This document shows, piece after piece, positions 1 to 6,523 of a stretch of DNA of 13,004 nt (position 1 is its first letter; every line of letters begins with the position of its first letter). This DNA comes from CAYRWM01 sp964428055 (GTDB taxonomy: Bacteria > Bacillota > Clostridia > Christensenellales > Christensenellaceae). The notes below the pieces were generated by a model that searched no databases, was not told the DNA's origin, and saw only the letters and a program-made list of their open reading frames with translations. A program made the translations under genes and the position numbers. The stretch lies in the NCBI GenBank assembly GCA_964428055.1, contig CAYRWM010000042.1, positions 1 through 13,004 of the forward strand, in the 5' to 3' direction.

Positions 1-35
1 TGGAAAAAGCCGAGGGCTGGATACCAAGAGACTGA
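1..35 (+). CDS. C-terminal tail of an unidentified protein (partial)
   Basis: One plus-strand frame, entered at base 3, reads EKAEGWIPRD and stops at TGA (33-35). A strong bidirectional terminator follows 12 bases later, which fits the end of a real gene that starts outside the window. Only about ten residues are visible, so no family can be named. The other two plus frames run on through the terminator hairpin and are less plausible. Confidence 0.4.
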   Translation, partial: EKAEGWIPRD

Positions 36-46
36 TGAGCAAAATC

Positions 47-81
47 AAAAAAGGATCCCGCAAAATGCAGGATCCTTTTTT
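47..81. terminator. Bidirectional intrinsic terminator between upstream gene and uppP
   Basis: AAAAAAGGATCC (47-58) pairs with GGATCCTTTTTT (70-81). An inner GC/GC pairing (60-61 with 67-68) closes a small A-rich loop. A T-run follows the hairpin on both strands: TTTTTT on plus and TTTTTTGATTTT on minus. It can therefore end both the partial upstream gene and the convergent uppP gene, whose stop codon is at 99-101. Confidence 0.85.
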
Positions 82-98
82 ATATGATCGTTTTTCAG

Positions 99-884
99 TT
101 ATTTGAAAATGAGATGGGATACGTTCTGATCGATCAGGACGAATATTCCGAGCGCTGTCACGTATATCGCAAATCCCGTGAGCTTTCTCTCCTTTATGAG
201 TTTGAGCATGAACTTGACAGCGAAGAAACCGCATACCGCCGCGACCACCGTTCCGACAGCCATGGGAGCCATATCGATATCGCCGAATCCCGTATCCTTG
301 AGCTTAAGCACCTCAGACGCGAGAGAGCCCAGGATTATCGGTATGGACATGAGGAACGCGAAATTCGCTGCCTTCGTCCTGTTGACTCCGAAGAACAGAC
401 CGCCGGCGATCGTCGAACCGGATCTCGAAATTCCGGGGAACAGAGCCAGCGCCTGCATGAGGCCCATGGATATACCGCTGTAGAGGCTTATGTCATACTT
501 CGTCTTATGCCTGTCATATATGAACTCTCCCAGCATCAGTATGACAGCCGTCAGTATGAAACATATCCCCAGGAAAGTTCCGCTGAAAGCTTCCTCGAAC
601 AGATCGTTGAACAGAAATCCCACGACTGCCGCGGGAATCGTCGCTATTATCAGAACCACCAGATGATTCTTGACCGGGTGCGCGAATATCGCCGCTATCT
701 CCCTGTACATTACCAGCACAACAGCTACCAGCGTGCCCAGATGGAACATAACATCATACATTATCGGGATGTCAGCCAGCCCCATAGCGTTCTGTACAAG
801 TACCAGATGTCCTGAACTTGATACGGGCAGGAACTCAGTCAGTCCCTGCGTTATTCCGAGAATTATCGATTGCCATATCTCCAT
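99..884 (-). CDS. uppP: Undecaprenyl-diphosphate phosphatase UppP (BacA family)
   Basis: This is an integral membrane enzyme that removes one phosphate from undecaprenyl diphosphate, recycling the lipid carrier of peptidoglycan and other wall polymers; overexpression of the family gives bacitracin resistance. The 261-residue length is normal. The N-terminal signature is visible as Q13-x3-E17 followed by FLPVSSSGH (18-26), which carries the family serine and histidine. The second signature, PGISRSG (150-156), contains the catalytic arginine R154. About eight hydrophobic helices fill the rest. The ATG at 884 is preceded by CGGAG (892-896) with 7-base spacing, and a good extended -10 promoter lies upstream, so the gene is probably monocistronic. 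No oddities are seen. Confidence 0.96.
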   Translation of the reverse strand: MEIWQSIILGITQGLTEFLPVSSSGHLVLVQNAMGLADIPIMYDVMFHLGTLVAVVLVMYREIAAIFAHPVKNHLVVLIIATIPAAVVGFLFNDLFEEAFSGTFLGICFILTAVILMLGEFIYDRHKTKYDISLYSGISMGLMQALALFPGISRSGSTIAGGLFFGVNRTKAANFAFLMSIPIILGSLASEVLKLKDTGFGDIDMAPMAVGTVVAAVCGFFAVKFMLKLIKERKLTGFAIYVTALGIFVLIDQNVSHLIFK

Positions 885-891
885 ATCGTTT

Positions 892-896
892 CTCCG
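892..896 (-). promoter_or_regulatory. Ribosome binding site of uppP
   Basis: CGGAG on the minus strand, 7 bases before the ATG. It fixes the start at 884. Confidence 0.7.
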
Positions 897-915
897 TTTT
901 TAAGTGATCCTGCTT

Positions 916-943
916 ATTATACCACCTTACGCCCATCAGGCAA
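916..943 (-). promoter_or_regulatory. Extended -10 promoter for uppP
   Basis: On the minus strand TTGCCT (938-943) is followed after 16 bases by TATAAT (916-921). A TG sits one base before the -10, giving TGGTATAAT. It lies 32 bases upstream of the uppP start codon and just past the end of the CBS-protein gene, so uppP has its own promoter and need not depend on readthrough. Confidence 0.75.
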
Positions 944-951
944 AATCAGGT

Positions 952-1386
952 TCATAACTCCTGATCCGCCGCTCCGTCCTTTTCTTCCGCATAGTGCTTT
1001 ATGATGTCTCTCCTCGTGACTATGCCGATAAAGTTGTTCATGTCGTCAACCACGGGAACATAGTTCTGGTTCATCGCTCTCTGAATGAGCTCATCAATGG
1101 AGCAGGTTATCCTGACTGCGGGATTCTTTTTGGTATTCAGTATGTCGGATACATAGAGATCGCTGGTCTTTTTCATGGTAACAACGGATATGTCTCCGTC
1201 GTCCAGCACCAGATACCAGAGTATATCTCCCTCGCTGAGAGACCCTCTGTACTTGCCGTCCCTGTCTATTACGGGTATATCCGTATACCCGTGGACTCTC
1301 ATTTTCTCGAGAGCCTGACGGAACGTACAGTCGTCGTACAGATATGTTACCGTGCCCTTGGGCTTAAGAAAGAATGCTACGTTCAT
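952..1386 (-). CDS. Two-CBS-domain protein, CbpB/DarB-like
   Basis: A 144-residue soluble protein made almost entirely of two CBS motifs. The first covers about residues 8-60, with GYTDIPVIDRDGKYRGSLSEGD as its core (written here as part of a longer motif). The second covers about 78-135, with NYVPVVDDMNNFIGIVTRRD. CBS pairs bind adenosine ligands such as AMP, ATP or c-di-AMP. Stand-alone short CBS proteins of this build in Firmicutes include the c-di-AMP receptors CbpB and DarB, so a sensory role is likely, but the ligand is not readable from sequence. The ATG at 1386 has GGAGG (1394-1398) 7 bases upstream. The gene is divergent from the lipoprotein nucleosidase and ends 67 bases before the uppP start. 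Confidence 0.85.
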   Translation of the reverse strand: MNVAFFLKPKGTVTYLYDDCTFRQALEKMRVHGYTDIPVIDRDGKYRGSLSEGDILWYLVLDDGDISVVTMKKTSDLYVSDILNTKKNPAVRITCSIDELIQRAMNQNYVPVVDDMNNFIGIVTRRDIIKHYAEEKDGAADQEL

Positions 1387-1393
1387 TTCATTA

Positions 1394-1398
1394 CCTCC
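1394..1398 (-). promoter_or_regulatory. Ribosome binding site of the CBS-domain gene
   Basis: A perfect GGAGG on the minus strand, 7 bases from the ATG at 1386. Confidence 0.75.
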
Positions 1399-1416
1399 CG
1401 CATGGTCTTTTTTTAA

Positions 1417-1445
1417 ATATTATCCTCCTTTTACATAAAATACAA
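1417..1445 (-). promoter_or_regulatory. Probable promoter of the CBS-domain gene
   Basis: On the minus strand TTGTAT (1440-1445), a 17-base spacer and TAATAT (1417-1422) lie 31 bases before the start codon. The match to the sigma-A consensus is moderate. Confidence 0.5.
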
Positions 1446-1451
1446 GCGTTG

Positions 1452-1479
1452 GGACAAAGCCGCGCTGCAACGCGCGTCC
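1452..1479. repeat. GC-rich imperfect dyad between divergent promoters
   Basis: GGAC (1452-1455) pairs with GTCC (1476-1479), and CGCG (1461-1464) pairs with CGCG (1471-1474) around CTGCAA. The GC-rich dyad stands out from the AT-rich flanks and lies between the -35 boxes of the CBS gene and the nucleosidase gene. It has no T-run and so is not a terminator. It could be an operator, but this is weak. Confidence 0.3.
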
Positions 1480-1490
1480 TCTGAATAATA

Positions 1491-1519
1491 TTGAATGTGA
1501 TTTTTGGTTGGGATATAAT
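1491..1519 (+). promoter_or_regulatory. Strong sigma-A promoter of the nucleosidase gene
   Basis: TTGAAT (1491-1496), 17 bases, then a perfect TATAAT (1514-1519). The -35 box includes the TTG that a naive ORF call would use as start codon, which argues for translation beginning downstream at 1560. Confidence 0.85.
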
Positions 1520-1559
1520 ATATTACAGATTTTGTTTGTTAAGAAGGTTGGTTGGAATT

Positions 1560-2351
1560 ATGAGAACCGTACGAAGGATCACTCTTATAATACTTGTAAT
1601 CGTACTTGCGGCCACGCTCTTCTCGTGCGCTGCAAGGGAAGCCGCTCCCGCCGTAAAGATAGGTATAATCGGAGCCATGGCCGATGAAGTCGCAACTCTC
1701 AAAGAGGAGATGGACATAACCGGCACAGAGACAGTGGCGGACATGAAATTCTGCGAGGGCATGCTTGACGGAAAAGACGTTGTGGTCGTCCAGTGCGGAA
1801 TGGGAAAAGTCAACGCGGGAATCTGCGCCCAGACGCTCATAAGCGATTTCGGTGTTGACTACGTAATAAACACAGGCGTTGCAGGATCTCTCACCAATGA
1901 CCTTGATATAGGAGATATAGTCGTCTCAACTGAAGCTGTTCAGCATGACTTCGATGTGAGTCCTATCGGATTCAGAAGGGGCGAGATACCGTATACCGGC
2001 CTTATCTCCTTCCCGGCTGATGAAAATCTGAGACAGATTGCGGTAAGTACGATAGAAGAATCATATTCCGATGTAAACGTGCTTGAAGGACGCATCTGCT
2101 CCGGAGACCAGTTCATCAACACGGATGAACAGAAGACAAGGATAATCAAGCAGTTCGGAGGACTGTGCTGCGAGATGGAAGGCGGAGCCATCGCTCAGGC
2201 GTGTTATCTCAATCATGTGCCTTACGTCATAATAAGAGCTATCTCCGATAAATTCGACGGATCGAACCAGATCGATTACGAGATATTCGAGGAAGACGCG
2301 GCAAAGAAGTGCGCGTCCATAGTAAGGAGCATGATCGGCTCGATCGAATAG
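1560..2351 (+). CDS. mtnN: Lipoprotein 5'-methylthioadenosine/S-adenosylhomocysteine nucleosidase
   Basis: MTA/SAH nucleosidases cleave the N-glycosidic bond of methylthioadenosine, SAH and 5'-deoxyadenosine to release adenine. Catalytic residues of the E. coli enzyme are conserved: the acid in IGAMADEV (E43), the ribose-binding EME (E205-E207) and the aspartate of RAISD (D230). The phosphorylase-fold body covers about residues 33-262. Residues 1-23 are unusual: positive MRTVRR, a hydrophobic stretch, then the lipobox LFSC with C23, a type II lipoprotein signal peptide. The mature enzyme would therefore be anchored outside the membrane, whereas the family is normally cytoplasmic. The ATG at 1560 was chosen because an in-frame TTG at 1491 lies in the -35 box. 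The ribosome site AAGAAGG (1541-1547) is weak and somewhat distant. The gene is monocistronic, between its promoter and a terminator. Confidence 0.9.
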   Translation: MRTVRRITLIILVIVLAATLFSCAAREAAPAVKIGIIGAMADEVATLKEEMDITGTETVADMKFCEGMLDGKDVVVVQCGMGKVNAGICAQTLISDFGVDYVINTGVAGSLTNDLDIGDIVVSTEAVQHDFDVSPIGFRRGEIPYTGLISFPADENLRQIAVSTIEESYSDVNVLEGRICSGDQFINTDEQKTRIIKQFGGLCCEMEGGAIAQACYLNHVPYVIIRAISDKFDGSNQIDYEIFEEDAAKKCASIVRSMIGSIE

Positions 2352-2365
2352 CCTTAATAAAACTT

Positions 2366-2395
2366 ATCCCCTGCTATGAAGCAGGGGATTTTATT
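2366..2395. terminator. Bidirectional terminator between nucleosidase and PQ-loop gene
   Basis: TCCCCTGC (2367-2374) pairs with GCAGGGGA (2381-2388) around the loop TATGAA, and A2366/T2389 extends the stem. TTTTATT follows on plus and a TTTTATT run follows on minus. It lies directly between the two convergent stop codons (2351 plus, 2394 minus). Confidence 0.88.
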
Positions 2396-2684
2396 ATGCA
2401 TTCGCTTTGTCCAGCCTAGTGTTCCTTACATACAGACAGACATCTATCAGGACCATTGCTATATCCGCAAAATAAAACCATACGGCATAAGCAAGAGTCC
2501 CCGTATTCTGAAACTCGACAAACTTTCCCGACACTCCTATAACGTAACCGCAGATGACTATTATCTCAAAAAGCACGCTCTTTCCCTTTGCCGTTCTGGA
2601 TCTCCAGGACTTGGCGATATTAAAAGGCCATGAGACGCCGAAGAGTACCAGCATAGCTATTTCCGCAAATTCAACAAAATTCAT
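2394..2684 (-). CDS. Small PQ-loop (SemiSWEET-like) membrane protein
   Basis: A 96-residue protein with three hydrophobic helices, at about residues 4-22, 40-57 and 66-86. The segment after helix 1, SWPFNIAKSWRSRTAKGKS, resembles the PQ-loop signature of SemiSWEETs, with the usual PQ written as PF and the RTAKGKS part well kept. SemiSWEETs of about this size dimerise to carry sugars; whether this one transports anything is inference. The ORF is open to 2750, but the start at 2684 is supported by GGGAGG (2691-2696) with 6-base spacing, and the longer N-terminus would overlap the promoter. It is divergent from the HAD gene and convergent with the nucleosidase. Confidence 0.75.
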   Translation of the reverse strand: MNFVEFAEIAMLVLFGVSWPFNIAKSWRSRTAKGKSVLFEIIVICGYVIGVSGKFVEFQNTGTLAYAVWFYFADIAMVLIDVCLYVRNTRLDKANA

Positions 2685-2690
2685 TTTATT

Positions 2691-2696
2691 CCTCCC
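2691..2696 (-). promoter_or_regulatory. Ribosome binding site that sets the PQ-loop gene start
   Basis: GGGAGG on the minus strand, 6 bases before the ATG at 2684. It decides against the longer reading from 2750, whose start is not preceded by such a site. Confidence 0.75.
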
Positions 2697-2721
2697 GTAA
2701 GCATTAAAAACTGCCTTTGCT

Positions 2722-2730
2722 ATTATAACA
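2722..2730 (-). promoter_or_regulatory. Extended -10 promoter of the PQ-loop gene
   Basis: The minus strand reads TGTTATAAT, a perfect -10 with the upstream TG element. No good -35 box is seen at 16-18 bases, as is common for extended -10 promoters. It lies inside the longer reading of the PQ-loop ORF, supporting the shorter protein. Confidence 0.6.
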
Positions 2731-2791
2731 GAACGGATTTGTTTTTCCACATAAAAATGACACGTTCATGCCAAAACCGTACGCAAAACTG

Positions 2792-2800
2792 TGCTATACT
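2792..2800 (+). promoter_or_regulatory. Extended -10 promoter of the HAD phosphatase gene
   Basis: TGCTATACT gives a TG element and a five-of-six -10 box, 32 bases before the ATG. No convincing -35 is visible. Confidence 0.55.
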
Positions 2801-2832
2801 TAAAAGGCACAGTATGAACAGGAAAACATGAT

Positions 2833-3546
2833 ATGAAAAAAGATACCAAAGCCGTTTTTTTTGACGTTGACGATACATTATATGATCTTGCCTGGCCCTT
2901 CCGCATGGCAGTCCATGACATGTTTCAGGGCCGGTATGACGACAGTATAGACAGTATCTTTATAAGGAGCAGATTCCATACGGACGCAAGATTTGAGGAA
3001 TTCAGCGACGGAAGGCTGAGCCCGGAAGATTTCCATGCCTACAGGCACCAGATGGCTTTTTCGGATTGCGGCATTCAGATAACGCGAGAGGAGGCACTTG
3101 AGCTTCTTTCCGTATACCGTTCCTATCAGGACAGCATAGCAATGACCCGGACGGTAAAGGATATGCTTGTCCGTCTCGATAAGAAAGGCGTCCTTACGGG
3201 AATACTGTCAAATGGAGTCTCGGCTCCGCAGTGGAAAAAGATAAGGATACTTAAGATACCGGATTATATATCCGAGGAGCGTATCATCGTATCCGGTGAC
3301 GTCGGATACGCAAAACCGCACAGGGAGATCTTTGACTATGCGGTAAATAAGCTCGGCCTTGCCGGAAACGAGATCTGGTATGTGGGCGACAATCATAAGG
3401 TCGATATCGCAGGCGCGAAGGCAGCCGGATGGAAGACTGTCTGGATGAACAAACGGCATCATACGCTCCCTTTCGAAGGACCTGAACCGGAATACACCGT
3501 TACGGATGAAGAAGGTCTTGCGGAACTTCTTTTTAAGATATTCTGA
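2833..3546 (+). CDS. HAD-family hydrolase, subfamily IA (nucleotidase/phosphatase-like)
   Basis: A 237-residue cytoplasmic phosphatase of the haloacid dehalogenase superfamily. All four motifs are present: DVDDT (11-15) with nucleophile D11 and acid D13, the serine of ILSNG (S126), the lysine of GYAKPH (K161), and GDNHKVD (185-191) with metal-binding D186 and D191. The helical cap sits between motifs I and II (about 20-95), as in subfamily IA. The overall look is of YjjG-type pyrimidine nucleotidases or related phosphatases, but HAD substrates cannot be read from sequence. AGGA (2820-2823) lies 9 bases before the ATG. No terminator is seen in the 65 bases before the xdh operon, so some cotranscription is possible. 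Confidence 0.88.
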   Translation: MKKDTKAVFFDVDDTLYDLAWPFRMAVHDMFQGRYDDSIDSIFIRSRFHTDARFEEFSDGRLSPEDFHAYRHQMAFSDCGIQITREEALELLSVYRSYQDSIAMTRTVKDMLVRLDKKGVLTGILSNGVSAPQWKKIRILKIPDYISEERIIVSGDVGYAKPHREIFDYAVNKLGLAGNEIWYVGDNHKVDIAGAKAAGWKTVWMNKRHHTLPFEGPEPEYTVTDEEGLAELLFKIF

Positions 3547-3568
3547 CATCTTATCTGCGCACTTTTCA

Positions 3569-3577
3569 TGGTATAAT
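3569..3577 (+). promoter_or_regulatory. Extended -10 promoter of the molybdenum hydroxylase operon
   Basis: TGGTATAAT is a perfect extended -10, 34 bases before the first operon start codon. The nearest -35 candidate, TTATCT (3551-3556), has a short 15-base spacer and is weak. The gap is too short to hold a molybdenum cofactor riboswitch. Confidence 0.6.
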
Positions 3578-3611
3578 TATTGTGTAAGGACAATATCAAA
3601 AGGCATAATCA

Positions 3612-5714
3612 ATGAAATACTCAGGGGAAAATACAATAAGGCCAGACGGCTTTGACAAAGTCACGGGCAGGGCAAAATATGCCGCCGATTATTATATGAG
3701 CGGCATGCTTCATATTGCTCTCGTAAGGTCCGCGTACGCTCACGCCGAGATCCTCGGCATCGATACTGCCGATGCGGAAAAAGAGGCTTTGGTCTTTACG
3801 GCCAAAGATCTTAAAGAGAACGTCATCGTCGATATAATAAACGACAGGCCTGCACTCGCCTGCGATAAAGTAAGGTTCTTCGGCGAACCCATAGCGGTAG
3901 TCGCCGCGGAAACAAAAGAGAAAGCCGTAAGAGCAGCTTCAAAAGTCAAAGTCACATACAGGGAACTTCCCCACTGCATAGACTGCTCCGATGCCCTTAA
4001 AGAAGATGCCGTACCGATCCATGACGGCGGCAATCTGATAGGCACTTTTGAAAACGTAAAGGGCGACCCGGAAAAAGCATTCACGGAATCCGATCTTGTC
4101 ATAGAGCATACATTCACGACTCCTTTCCAGGAACATGCATACATGGAGCCCGACGCGGGTTTCTGTTACATGGACGGCGATGTCCTGACGCTTATATCAG
4201 CTTCGCAGAATGTCTTCGCCGACAAAAATATGCTCGTCACTGCTCTGGGGATCCCCGAAGACAAGGTCCGCGTCAAAAACGCTGTCCTGGGCGGTGCTTT
4301 CGGAGGAAAGGACGGACATATATGCCAGATATATACAGCATTAGTCACGCAGAAGACCGGAAGGCCCGCGAAGCTCGTATTTGAGAGAGAAGAGAGCATA
4401 GCCTACACTTTCAAGCGTCACAGCACCGTGATGACCGTAAAGATGGGCTTCAGAAAAGACGGCAGGATACTCGCATACAGCCTGAAAGCTGATATAAATA
4501 CGGGCGCGTATGTGGGATACGGATTCGCTGTACTCGGACTTCTGACGGAGCACGCTCCCGGACCCTACAGCATTGACAATATAGAGCTTGATTCCAAACT
4601 GGTATACACAAACCTCACGCCGGCCTCGGCATTCCGTGGTTTCGGAGCGCCGCAGTCAGCCTTCGCAAGGGAATCCATTGTTTCGGAGGCCGCGTATAAA
4701 CTGGGGATAGACCAGATAGAGATAAGAAAGCTTAACGCCCTTCATACCGGAGACACGGGTTCGCTGGGTCAGACCATTACCACAAGCTGCGGAATTGAGG
4801 AGGCACTGGACCTTTTGGAAAAGTCTCCGCTCTGGCAGGAAAGAAAAACAAATAAGGATAAGAACGTAGGCTATGGTATAGCCGCGGGGCATTTGAGCTG
4901 CGGATTCGGCAAAGGCGTTCCGGACGCAGCCGAGATTGAGATGAAAAAAACTTCTGACGGCAGGTATGAGTTCTTCATTGGCCTCACCGATCTCGGTCAG
5001 GGAAACAATAATTCGCTGCGCGCCATCGCGGCGGACAGGATGCAGACCGATATAGATAACATCATCATCACAATGTCCGATACATTAAATACGTTCGCCT
5101 GCGGAGCTACAGCGGCATCCAGATCCACATTTATAGGCGGCAACGCGATAATCGCCGCCGCGGATGAATACTTAAAAAGAGAAAAAGCGGGAGAAAAGGA
5201 CATAACGGTACATATAAAGGTTCCCTTCCCCGAAACAGACAGAATGCACTCTATAGGAGCGCCTCATGTTATGTATACATTCATAGCGCAGGCCGTAAAA
5301 CTCAGGGTCGATCCCGACACGGGCAAGGTAAGTCTTCTCGACGCGGCAGCCGCAACGGAAGCAGGAACTGTCATCAACCCCATGCAGCTTGACGGACAGA
5401 TCCAGGGCGGCATGGTGCAGAGCCTGGGCTTTGCACTCTCCGAAAACACTCTCATAAACGAAGAAGGAAAGATCATAAACGACAACTTTTCAACATACAT
5501 ACTGCCCGCTATGTCTGATATCCCCGGTATCTCATCAGAGTATGTAAAGGCATATGAGGAAAGCGGTCCGATGGGTGTTAAGGGCGCAGCGGAAGCTCCG
5601 ACCGTTCCAACTTGCGGAGCCGTTAACAGCGCAGTGTTCGATGCAACGGGCATATGGCACTACAACCTTCCGATAACGGCGGAAAGCATTCTTTTGGGGG
5701 AGGTGACGGAATAG
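3612..5714 (+). CDS. xdhA: Molybdenum hydroxylase (xanthine dehydrogenase family), molybdopterin-binding subunit
   Basis: The large catalytic subunit of a three-subunit molybdenum hydroxylase, which hydroxylates purines, aldehydes or N-heterocycles with water as oxygen source. An N-terminal a/b hammerhead domain (about 10-115) precedes the cofactor domains. Visible motifs are GGAFGGKDG (227-235), AFRGFGAPQ (340-348, with F344 at the substrate-stacking site), the cofactor-contacting glutamine in GLTDLGQG (Q463), and KGAAEAP (657-663), whose E661 matches the catalytic glutamate of GxGEPP. At 700 residues it is shorter than many relatives (E. coli XdhA is about 750); the shortening seems to lie between ADEYL and the HVMYTF segment. 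The position matching bovine R880 appears to be leucine, so xanthine may not be the substrate. AAAAGG lies 8 bases before the ATG. Confidence 0.92.
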   Translation: MKYSGENTIRPDGFDKVTGRAKYAADYYMSGMLHIALVRSAYAHAEILGIDTADAEKEALVFTAKDLKENVIVDIINDRPALACDKVRFFGEPIAVVAAETKEKAVRAASKVKVTYRELPHCIDCSDALKEDAVPIHDGGNLIGTFENVKGDPEKAFTESDLVIEHTFTTPFQEHAYMEPDAGFCYMDGDVLTLISASQNVFADKNMLVTALGIPEDKVRVKNAVLGGAFGGKDGHICQIYTALVTQKTGRPAKLVFEREESIAYTFKRHSTVMTVKMGFRKDGRILAYSLKADINTGAYVGYGFAVLGLLTEHAPGPYSIDNIELDSKLVYTNLTPASAFRGFGAPQSAFARESIVSEAAYKLGIDQIEIRKLNALHTGDTGSLGQTITTSCGIEEALDLLEKSPLWQERKTNKDKNVGYGIAAGHLSCGFGKGVPDAAEIEMKKTSDGRYEFFIGLTDLGQGNNNSLRAIAADRMQTDIDNIIITMSDTLNTFACGATAASRSTFIGGNAIIAAADEYLKREKAGEKDITVHIKVPFPETDRMHSIGAPHVMYTFIAQAVKLRVDPDTGKVSLLDAAAATEAGTVINPMQLDGQIQGGMVQSLGFALSENTLINEEGKIINDNFSTYILPAMSDIPGISSEYVKAYEESGPMGVKGAAEAPTVPTCGAVNSAVFDATGIWHYNLPITAESILLGEVTE
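5696..5703 (+). promoter_or_regulatory. Ribosome binding site supporting the GTG start of xdhB
   Basis: GGGGGAGG lies inside the last codons of xdhA, 10 bases before the GTG at 5714. It supports translational coupling of the two subunits. Confidence 0.7.
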
Positions 5715-6523
5715 TGGATATCATAAAGGCATACTCCGTAAAAGAAGCATTACCGTGTTTGGGAAAGGGAATGAGACCTCTGGCCGGCGCAACAAACATA
5801 TTTGTTGATACGGCAAAAAAGGGAAGGACGTATGACGGTCTTGTCGATATATCTGATATAGAGGAACTGAAAGGGATAAAAGAGACCGAAGATGGATACA
5901 TCATAGGTTCTCTTGCAACGTTCGATCTTGCGGAATCGTTCTTCTCCGGCAAAGAAAGCGTCCTTTATGAAGCGGCATACGAAATGGGCGGACCGCAGAT
6001 AAGGAACAGAGCAACCATCGGCGGCAATATATGCGACGCCTCCCCGGCCTGCGACGCAGGTCCCGCTCTGCTCGTGCTCGATGCAGAACTGGCGCTCGTC
6101 TCGGAAAAGGGAGAACGGACAGTAAAGATAACTGACTTTTTCAGAGGTGTACGCTCAACAGACCTGAAGCCTGATGAACTCTTAAAAGAGATACGGATCA
6201 GAAAAGAAGACGGTTTTTCATGCTTTAAGAAAATGGGCTTAAGAAACGCCATGTCCATAAGCATTGCGAGCGTTGCTCTCAAAAAGACAAAAGATGGCGT
6301 TCGCCTTGCAATGGGTTCGGTCGCGCCTGAGCCTGTAAGACTGTATAACTGCGAAGAGTATATAAAGGATAATAATCTGATAGATAAAGAACATCTGAGA
6401 GAAGAGCTTAAAAAAGATATATCGCCCGTGAGCGATATAAGAGCGAGCAGAAAATACAGATCGCTCTGCGCTTTCAACATGCTGGCATCGTCATTAAAGG
6501 AGGCAGGATATGAGTTCATTTGA
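5714..6523 (+). CDS. xdhB: Molybdenum hydroxylase FAD-binding subunit
   Basis: The 269-residue flavoprotein subunit that takes electrons from the iron-sulfur subunit to FAD. The FAD-binding loop near the N-terminus reads RPLAGATN (21-28), close to the family LAGGTD. The second signature, IRNRATIGGNI (96-106), is perfect. The C-terminal CO-dehydrogenase flavoprotein domain ends with the usual ASRKYR near the end. The GTG start at 5714 shares one base with the xdhA stop (TAGTG) and has GGGGGAGG (5696-5703) 10 bases upstream. An in-frame ATG at 5654 would overlap xdhA by 61 bases, lacks family similarity in its extra residues and has no comparable ribosome site. It overlaps the next gene by 14 bases. 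Confidence 0.92.
   Translation: MDIIKAYSVKEALPCLGKGMRPLAGATNIFVDTAKKGRTYDGLVDISDIEELKGIKETEDGYIIGSLATFDLAESFFSGKESVLYEAAYEMGGPQIRNRATIGGNICDASPACDAGPALLVLDAELALVSEKGERTVKITDFFRGVRSTDLKPDELLKEIRIRKEDGFSCFKKMGLRNAMSISIASVALKKTKDGVRLAMGSVAPEPVRLYNCEEYIKDNNLIDKEHLREELKKDISPVSDIRASRKYRSLCAFNMLASSLKEAGYEFI

Noticed and set aside
84..815. 243-residue plus-strand ORF opposite uppP
   Set aside because: It is rich in R, E, Y and H with no family resemblance and lies wholly antisense to a clear uppP gene with promoter and ribosome site.
1491..1559. N-terminal extension of the nucleosidase from TTG
   Set aside because: The TTG is part of a near-consensus -35 box and the -10 box is inside the extension, so it cannot be translated from that promoter. 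The start at 1560 gives a proper lipoprotein signal.
2685..2750. N-terminal extension of the PQ-loop protein
   Set aside because: It overlaps the extended -10 promoter and lacks a ribosome site, whereas GGGAGG precedes the start at 2684.
3547..3611. Molybdenum cofactor riboswitch before xdhA
   Set aside because: Only 65 bases are available and the promoter takes part of them; no stem structure of the required size is present.
5654..5713. ATG start for the FAD subunit inside xdhA
   Set aside because: The extra residues do not resemble the family, and the GTG at 5714 has GGGGGAGG and a one-base stop/start overlap.
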